Positions 55,777-64,000 of a DNA stretch of 64,000 bases are shown one piece after another. The DNA lies in contig NW_027476094.1 of assembly GCF_051020955.1 (NCBI RefSeq), positions 1,236,501 to 1,300,500 on the forward strand. Reading direction: 5' to 3'. The translations under genes were made by a program, and so were the position numbers. The notes under the pieces are model-generated. The model did no database searches, had not been told where the DNA came from, and saw only the letters and a program-made list of their open reading frames with translations. The first letter of the stretch is position 1. Each line of letters begins with the position of its first letter. This DNA is from Megalopta genalis (Eukaryota > Arthropoda > Insecta > Hymenoptera > Halictidae).

Positions 55777-58207
55777 GAACAACAACAACAAGAACAAGAA
55801 CAACGGGAACACAACAACAAGAACAACAAGAACCAGAACAACGGGAACAACAACGACGAGAGCAACAAGAACAACAAGAACAACAAGAACAATAAGAACA
55901 ACAAGAACAACAAGAACAACAAGAACAACAAGAACAACAAGAACAACAACAAGATCAACAAGAACAACAAGATCAACAAGAACAACAGCAACATGAACAA
56001 CAAGAGCAACAAGAGCAACAATAACAACAAGAACAACAAGAACAACAAGAACAACAAGAACAACAAGAACAACAAGAACAACAAGAACAACAAGAACAAC
56101 AAGAAAAACAAGAACAAGAACAACAACATCAACCAGAACAACAACAACATGAACAACAAGAACAACAACACCAACAACAACAACAAGGACAACAAGAACA
56201 ACAAGAGCAAAAAGAACAACAAGAACAACGAGAACAACGAGAACAACAACAAGAACAACAACAACAAGGACAACAAGAACAACAAGAACAAAAGGAACAA
56301 CAAGAACAACGAGAACAACGAGAACAACGAGAACAACGAGAACAACGAGAACAACAACAAGAACAACAACAACAACAACAACAACTAGAACAACAAGAAC
56401 AACAAGAACACCAAGAACAACAAGAACGACAAGAACAACATGACGATCAAGAACAACAAGAACAACAAGACCAAGAACAACAACAACAACAACAAGAACA
56501 AAAAGAACAACAACAACATAAACAACAAGAACATCAACAACCAGAACAACAACAGCAACAACAGCAACAAGAGCAACAAGAGCAACAAGAGCAACAAGAG
56601 CAACAAGAGCAACAAGAGCAACAAGAGCAACAAGAACAACAAGAACAACAAGAACAACAAGAACACCAAGAACAACAAGAACAACAAGATCAACAAGAAC
56701 AACAAGAACAACAAGAAGAACAACAAGAACAACAAGAAGGAGAACAAGAACAACAAGAACAACAAGAAGAACAACAAGAACAACAACAAGAACAACAACA
56801 ACAACAACTAGAACAACAAGAACACCAAAAACAACAAGAACAACAAGAACAACAAGAACAACAAGAACAACAAGAACAACAAGAACAACAAGAACAACAA
56901 GACCAAGAACAACAACAACAACAACAACAAGAACAAAAAGAACAACAACAACATAAACAACAAGAACATCAACAACCAGAACAACAACAGCAACAACAGC
57001 AACAAGAGCAACAAGAGCAACAAGAGCAACAAGAGCAACAAGAGCAACAAGAGCAACAAGAACAACAAGAACTACAAGAACAACAAGAACACCAAGAACA
57101 ACAAGAACAACAAGAAGAACAACAAGAACAACAACAAGAACAACAACAACAACAACTAGAACAACAAGAACAACAAGAACACCAAAAACAACAAGAACAA
57201 CAAGAACAACAAGAACAACAAGAACAACAAGAACAACAAGAACAACAAGATCAACAACAACATGAACAACAAGAGCATCAACAACTAGAACAACAAGAAC
57301 AACAACAGCAACAAGAGCAACAAAAGCAACAAGAGCAACAAGAACGACAAGAACAACAAGAACAACAAGATCAACAAGAGCAACAAGAGCTACAAGAACA
57401 ACAAGAACAACAAGAACAACAAGATCAACAACAACATGAACAACAAGAGCATCAACAACTAGAACAACAAGAACAACAACAGCAACAAGAGCAACAAAAG
57501 CAACAAGAGCAACAAGAACGACAAGAACAACAAGAACAACAAGAGCAACAAGAGCAACAAGAGCAACAAGAGCAACAAGAGCAACAAGAGCAACAAGAAC
57601 AACAAGAACAACAAGAACAACAAGAACAACAAGAACAACAAGAACAACAAGAACAACGAGAACAACGAGTACAACGAGAACAACGAGAACAACGAGAACA
57701 ACAAGAACAACCAGAACAGCATGAACCACCAGAACAGCAAGAACAACCAGAACAGCAAGAACAACAAGAGCAACAAGAACAACTACAACAACAAGGACAA
57801 CAAGACAACATGAACAGCAAGAACAACAAGAACAACAAGAACAAGAACAACAAGAACAACCGGAACAACAAGAACAACAAGAACAACCGGAACAACAAGA
57901 ACAACAAGAACAACCAGAACAACTACAACAAGAACAACTAGAACAACAACAACAACAACAAGAACAACAACAACAACAACAAGAACTACAAGAACAACAA
58001 GAACAACAAGAACAACAACAACAACAACAAGAACAACGGGAACAACAACAGCAAGAACAACGAGGACAAAAAGAATAACAAGAACAAGAAGAACAACAAG
58101 AACAACAAGAGCAACAAGAGCAACAATAACAACAAGAACAACAAGAACAACAAGAACAACAAGAAAAACAAGAACAAGAACAACAACATCAACCAGAACA
58201 ACAACAA
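55601..58207 (+). repeat. About 2.7 kb tandem duplicate of 52.9-55.5 kb
   Basis: M2 lies at 55804, TAA at 55893 and 56022, CTA at 56385, a seven-nonamer GAG run from 56571, two GAGCATCAAC cassettes, HEPPE 57717, M3 57804 and TAA 58076 and 58127. Offsets to the upstream copy fall from 2,734 to 2,632 bp and then rise, so nonamers and one cassette portion were lost and regained. A CTACAAG variant near 57071 is private. Confidence 0.83.
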
Positions 58208-58438
58208 CATGAACAACAAGAACAACAACAGCAACAACAACAACAAGAACAACAAGAACAACAAGAACAACAAGAACAACAAGAACAACAAGAACAACAA
58301 GAACAACAAGAACAACAAGAACAACAAGAACAACAAGAACAACAAGAACAACAAGAACAACAAGAACAACAAGAACAACAAGAACAACAAGAACAACAAG
58401 AACAACAAGAACAACAAGAACAACAAGAACAACAAGAA

Positions 58439-58514
<76 letters not shown>

Positions 58515-58741
58515 AAGAACAACAAGAACAACAAGAACAACAAGAACAACAAGAACAACAAGAACAACAAGAACAACAAGAACAACAAGAACAACAAGAA
58601 CAACAAGAACAACAAGAACAACAAGAACAACAAGAACAACAAGAACAACAAGAACAACAAGAGCAACAAGAACAAGAACAGCAAGAACAACAACAACAAC
58701 AACAACAACAACAAGAACAACAACAGCAAGAACAACAAGAA

Positions 58742-58772
<31 letters not shown>

Positions 58773-59325
58773 AAGAACAAGAACAACAACATCTACCAGA
58801 ACCACAGCAACATGAACAACAAGAACAAGAACAACAACAACAACAACAAGAACAACTACAACAAGAACAACGGGAACAACAACAGCAAGAACAACAAGGA
58901 CAAAAAGAATAACAAGAACAAGAAGAACAACAAGAACAACAAGAGCAACAAGAGCAACAATAACAACAAGAACAACAAGAACAACAAGAACAACAAGAAC
59001 AACAAGAACAACAAGAACAACAAGAAAAACAAGAACAAGAACAACAACATCAACCAGAACAACAACAACATGAACAACAAGAACAACAACAGCAACAACA
59101 ACAACAAGGACAACAAGAACAACAAGAGCAAAAAGAACAACAAGAACAACGAGAACAACGAGAACAACAACAAGAACAACAACAACAAGGACAACAAGAA
59201 CAACAAGAACAAAAGGAACAACAAGAACAACGAGAACAACGAGAACAACGAGAACAACGAGAACAACGAGAACAACAACAAGAACAACAACAACAACAAC
59301 AACAACTAGAACAACAAGAACAACA
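58208..59325 (+). repeat. Nonamer run followed by composite block
   Basis: An HQPE cassette near 58188 leads directly into nonamers from about 58245, with GAG marks only near 58454-58504, ending near 58670. HLPEP (58790, with a synonymous CAG in CCACAGCAACATG), TAA 58910 and 58961, HQPE near 59048 and EQR runs follow, to CTA 59306. Confidence 0.84.
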
Positions 59326-60218
59326 AGAACACCAAGAACAACAAGAACAACAAGAACGACAAGAACAACATGAAGATCAAGAACAACAAGAACAACAAGA
59401 CCGAGAACAACAACAACAACAACAACAAGAACAAAAAGAACAACAACAACATAAACAACAAGAACATCAACAACCAGAACAACAACAGCAACAACAGCAA
59501 CAAGAGCAACAAGAGCAACAAGAGCAACAAGAGCAACAAGAGCAACAAGAGCAACAAGAGCAACAAGAACAACAAGAACAACAAGAACAACAAGAACACC
59601 AAGAACAACAAGAACAACAAGATCAACGAGAACAACAAGAACAACAAGAAGAACAACAAGAACAACAAGAAGGAGAACAAGAACAACAAGAACAACAAGA
59701 AGAACAACAAGAACAACAACAAGAACAACAACAACAACAACTAGAACAACAAGAACACCAAAAACAACAAGAACAACAAGAACAACAAGAACAACAAGAA
59801 CAACAAGAACAACAAGAACAACAAGAACAACAAGACCAAGAACAACAACAACAACAACAAGAACAAAAAGAACAACAACAACATAAACAACAAGAACATC
59901 AACAACCAGAACAACAACAGCAACAACAGCAACAAGAGCAACAAGAGCAACAAGAGCAACAAGAGCAACAAGAGCAACAAGAGCAACAAGAACAACAAGA
60001 GCAACAAGAGCAACAATAACAACAAGAACAACAAGAACAACAAGAACAACAAGAACAACAAGAAAAACAAGAACAAGAACAACAACATCAACCAGAACAA
60101 CAACAACATGAACAACAAGAACAACAACAGCAACAACAACAACAAGGACAACAAGAACAACAAGAGCAAAAAGAACAACAAGAACAACGAGAACAACGAG
60201 AACAACGGGAACAACGAG

Positions 60219-60253
<35 letters not shown>

Positions 60254-60957
60254 CTAGAACAACAAGAACAACAAGAACACCAAGAACACCAAGAGCAAAA
60301 AGAACAACAAGAACAACAAGAACAACAAGAACATCAACAACCTGAACAACAACAACAACAACAACAAGAACAAAAAGAACAACAACAACATGAACAACAA
60401 GAACATCAACAACCAGAACAACAAGAACAACAACAGCAACAAGAGCAACAAGAGCAACAATAACAACAAGAACAACAAGAACAACAAGAACAACAAGAAC
60501 AACAAGAACAACAAGAACAACAAGAACAACAAGAACAACAAGAACAACAAGAACAACGAGAACAACGAGAACAACAACAACAAGGACAACTAGAACAACA
60601 ACAAGAAGAACAACAAGAACAACATGAACAACAAGAACAATAAGAACAACAAGAACAACAAGAACAACAAGAACAACAAGAACAACAAGAACAACAAGAA
60701 CAACATGATCAACAAGAACAACAAGAACAACAAGAACAACAAGAACAACAAGAACAACAAGAACAACAAGAACAACAATAACAACAAGAACAACGAGAAC
60801 AACGAGTACAACGAGAACAACGAGAACAACGAGAACAACAAGAACAACCAGAACAGCATGAACCACCAGAACAGCAAGAACAACCAGAACAGCAAGAAGA
60901 ACAACAAGAACAACAAGAACAACAAGAAGAACAAGATCAACAAAAACAACAAGAAAA
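59326..60957 (+). repeat. Mosaic block: HQQPE cassettes to M4
   Basis: ATGAAGATC near 59370 replaces the ATGACGATC of the copies at 46.04, 53.72 and 56.44 kb. A seven-nonamer GAG run (59504-59560), a GATCAACGAG variant near 59632, CTA 59741, a second six-nonamer GAG run, TAA 60017, 60461, 60641 and 60779, TGATCA near 60708 and HEPPE 60854 lead to M4 (60958). Confidence 0.8.
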
Positions 60958-61440
60958 GACGAACAACAAGAACAACAAGAACAACAAGAAGAACAACAAG
61001 AACAACAAGAAGGAGAACAAGAACAACAAGAACAACAAGAAGAACAACAAGAACAACAAGGAGGAGAACAAGAACAACAAGAACAACAAGAAGAACAACA
61101 AGAACAACAACAAGAACAACAACAACAACAACTAGAACAACAAGAACACCAAAAACAACAAGAACAACAAGAACAACAAGAACAACAAGAACAACAAGAA
61201 CAACAAGATCAACAACAACATGAACAACAAGAACATCAACAACCAGAACAACAAGAACAACAACAGCAACAAGAGCAACAAAAGCAACAAGAGCAACAAG
61301 AACGACAAGAACAACAAGAACAACAAGATCAACAAGAGCAACAAGAGCAACAAGAACAACAAGAACAACAAGAACAACAGGAACAAGAACAGCAAGAAAA
61401 ACTACAAAAACAACAAAAAATAAGAACAACAACAACAACA
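60958..61440 (+). repeat. Rearranged segment ending in an A-rich anomaly
   Basis: M4 is followed by two close copies (offset about 51 bp) of a GAAGAAC...GGAGAAC cassette, near 61011 and 61062; the second reads GAGGAG. CTA lies near 61132 and GAGCAACAAAAG near 61274. The A-rich stretch near 61397-61423 (CTACAAAAAC then CAACAAAAAATAAG) contains the only +1 phase change in the window. Confidence 0.78.
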
Positions 61441-62100
61441 AGAACAACAACATGAACAACCGGAACAACAAGAACAACAAGAACAACCAGAACAAAAACA
61501 ACAAGAACAACTAGAACAACAACAACAAGAACAACAAGAACAACAAGAACAACTAAAACAACAAGGACAACAAGACAACATGAACAGCAAGAACAACAAG
61601 AACAACAAGAACAACCGGAACAACAAGAACAACAAGAACAACCAGAACAACAACAACAAGGACAACTAGAACAACAACAAGAAGAACAACAAGAACAACA
61701 AGAACAACAAGAACAACAAGTACAACAAGAACAACAAGAACAACAAGAACAACAAGAACAACAAGAACAACAAGAACAACAAGAACAACAAGAACAACAA
61801 GAACAACAAGAACAACAAGAACAACAAGAACAACAAGAACAACAAGAACAACGAGAACAACGAGAACAACGAGAACAACGAGAACAACGAGAACAACGAG
61901 AACAACGAGAACAACAACAAGAACAACAAGAACAACCAGAACAGCAAGATCAACAATAACAACAATAACAACAAGAACAACAAGAACAACAAGAACAACA
62001 AGAACAACAAGAACAACAAGAACAACAAGAACAACAAGAACAACAAGAACAACAAGAACAACAAGAACAACAAGAACTACAACAATAACAAGGACAGCAA
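61441..62100 (+). repeat. Mosaic block with eight-copy EQR run
   Basis: CAACCGGAAC cassettes, M3 (61574), a nonamer run with one GTA near 61720, about eight consecutive caacgagaa variants near 61850-61914 (the longest EQR run seen), paired TAA at 61957 and 61966, more nonamers, and TAA at 62086. Confidence 0.82.
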
Positions 62101-62328
62101 CAACAACTACAACAAGAACAGCAAGAACAACAACAACAACAACAAGAACAACAACAAGAACAACAAGATCAACAAAAACAACATCTACAACAAGAACAGC
62201 AAGAACAACAACAACAACAACAAGAACAACAAGAACAGAAAGAACAACAAGGACAACAAGAACAAGAACAGCAAGAGCAACAACAACAAGAACCGCATGA
62301 ACAACAACAACAAGAACAACAAGAACAA

Positions 62329-62359
<31 letters not shown>

Positions 62360-62557
62360 AAGAGCAACGAGAACAACAAGAACAACAAGAAAAACAAGAA
62401 CAAGAACAACAACATCAACCAGAACAACAACAACATGAACAACAAGAACAACAACAGCAACAACAACAACAAGGACAACAAGAACAACAAGAGCAAAAAG
62501 AACAACAAGAACAACGAGAACAACGAGAACAACGGGAACAACGAGGCCAACAACAAG

Positions 62558-62592
<35 letters not shown>

Positions 62593-63145
62593 CTAGAACA
62601 ACAAGAACAACAAGAACACCAAGAACACCAAGAACAAAAAGAACAACAAGAACAACAAGAACAACAAGAACATCAAGAACAACAACAACATGAACAACAA
62701 GAACATCAACAACCAGAACAACAACAACAACAACAACAACAAGAACAAAAAGAACAACAACAACATGAACAACAAGAACATCAACAACCAGAACAACAAG
62801 AACAACAACAGCAACAAGAGCAACAAGAGCAACAATAACAACAAGAACAACATGATCAACAAGAACAACAAGAACAACAAGAACAACAAGAACAACAAGA
62901 ACAACAAGAACAACGAGAACAACGAGAACAACGAGAACAACGAGAACAACGAGAACAACAAGAACAACCAGAACAGCAAGAAGAACAACGAGAACAACAA
63001 GAACAACAAGAACAACAAGATCAACAATAACAACAATAACAACAAGAACAACAAGAACAACAAGAACAACAAGAACAACAAGAACAACAAGAACAACAAG
63101 AACAACAAGAACAACAAGAACAACAAGAACAACAAGAACAACAAG

Positions 63146-63180
<35 letters not shown>

Positions 63181-63354
63181 CTAGAACAACAAGAACAACA
63201 AGAACACCAAGAACACCAAGAACAACAACAACATGAACAACAAGAACATCAACAACCAGAACAACAACAACAACAACAACATGAACAACAAGAACATCAA
63301 CAACCAGAACAACAAGAACAACAACAGCAACAAGAGCAACAAGAGCAACAATAA

Positions 63355-63385
<31 letters not shown>

Positions 63386-63660
63386 AAGAACAACAAGAAC
63401 AACAAGAACAACAAGAACAACGAGAACAACGAGAACAACGGGAACAACGAGAACAACGAGAACAACGAGAACAACAAGAACAACCAGAACAGCAAGAAGA
63501 ACAACAAGAACAACAAGAACAACATGAACAGCAAAAACAACAAGAACAACAAGAACAACAAGAACAACAAGAACAACAAGAACAACAAGAACAACCGGAA
63601 CAAAAAGAACAACAAGAACAACAAGAACAACCAGAACAACAACAACAAGAACAACTAGAA
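62101..63660 (+). repeat. Mosaic block: CCG-type PHE, HQPE and HQQPE cassettes
   Basis: CCG-type PHE lies near 62293, HQPE near 62413 and a synonymous GGC (CGAGGCCAAC) near 62545. (CAA)11 tracts lie at 62560-62592 and about 63148-63180, HQQPE cassettes near 62700 and 63245, and TAA at 62836, 63028, 63037 and 63352. Layout follows 43.4-45.3 and 51.1-52.9 kb with extra copies of some steps. Confidence 0.8.
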
Positions 63661-64000
63661 CAACAACAAGAGCAACAAGAACAACAACAAGAACAACAAC
63701 AACAACAACAAGAACAACAAGAACAACAAGAACAACAACAACAACAACAACAACAAGAACAACAAGAACAACAAGAACAACGAGAACAACGAGTACAACG
63801 AGAACAACGAGAACAACGAGAACAACAAGAACAACCTGAACAGCATGAACCACCACAACAGCAAGAACAACCAGAACAGCAAGAAGAACAACAAGAACAA
63901 CAAGAACAACAAGAAGAACAAGATCAACAAAAACAACAAGAACAACAAGAACAACAAGAACAACAAGTACAACAAGAACAACAAGAACAACAAGAACAAC
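63661..64000 (+). repeat. Array continues off the right edge
   Basis: (CAA)n tracts, an EQR run with GTA near 63793, and HEPPE at 63841 with CCT upstream and CCACAACAG in place of CCAGAACAG. The usual M4 site near 63935 reads AACAACAAGAACAAC here, so this copy lacks the M4 deletion. It is the undeleted form of that cassette. Confidence 0.82.

Larger units (their letters stand above)
1..64000. repeat. Multi-level nonamer satellite/minisatellite array filling the window
   Basis: Every line of the window is built from the nonamer caacaagaa and its point variants: caagagcaa, caacgagaa, caaggacaa, caaccagaa, caacatgaa, and short (CAA)n tracts. Point changes, copy-number changes in steps of 3 or 9, and larger segmental duplications explain all the structure I can see. 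T is nearly absent from the + strand; it occurs only in recurring variant triplets such as GAT, CAT, CTA and TAA. No unique-sequence island long enough to hold an ordinary gene is present, and the array runs off both ends. The organism cannot be identified from this. A giant Q/E-repeat gene is the alternative reading and is treated separately. Confidence 0.97.

Noticed and set aside
1..64000. Assembly artefact or synthetic sequence as the sole explanation
   Set aside because: Cassettes carry many private substitutions in nested patterns that fit a duplication history. Local copy-number errors remain likely, but a wholly artificial array does not fit.

Overview
The whole 64 kb is one low-complexity tandem-repeat array. 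I found no gene, RNA gene, transposon, CRISPR array, origin, promoter or terminator that the sequence supports. The basic period is the nonamer caacaagaa (+ strand). By unit composition the + strand is about two thirds A, two ninths C and one ninth G, with T almost absent. Both window edges lie inside the array, so neither flank is visible. An array of this size and layering points to a eukaryotic satellite or minisatellite locus, or a giant repeat gene. The species cannot be read from the sequence.

Layout. From 1 to about 20.3 kb, blocks of nearly pure nonamers (headed by a recurring 'D header' at 18 window positions) alternate with composite blocks made from a small set of variant cassettes. 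The large R1 block recurs at offsets of 5,204, 7,658 and 2,360 bp. From about 20.3 kb to the end the array is a finer mosaic of the same cassettes, built by nested segmental duplications. The clearest is a tandem duplication of about 7.68 kb (about 39.17-46.85 and 46.86-54.53 kb), followed by a tandem duplication of about 2.7 kb (52.9-55.4 and 55.6-58.1 kb).

Coding question. The + strand frames read Gln-Gln-Glu (Q/E frame), Asn-Asn-Lys and Thr-Thr-Arg. The - strand frames read Phe-Leu-Leu, Leu-Val-Val and Ser-Cys-Cys. Most are open for long stretches only because the repeat is short and T-poor. The Q/E frame is the one plausible protein frame. Its commonest variants (GAA/GAG, CAA/CAG) and several cassette differences (CCA/CCG/CCT, GGA/GGC/GGG) are silent there. 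It has no ATG in the window. By hand count it holds about 130 in-frame TAA or TAG triplets and a single TGA (14598-14600). It also shifts phase at 31 sites, 29 of which are copies of only three ancestral 1-base deletions. Two readings remain: a non-coding satellite, or a decayed or expanded repeat gene in a lineage where TAA and TAG encode glutamine. I consider the satellite reading more likely.
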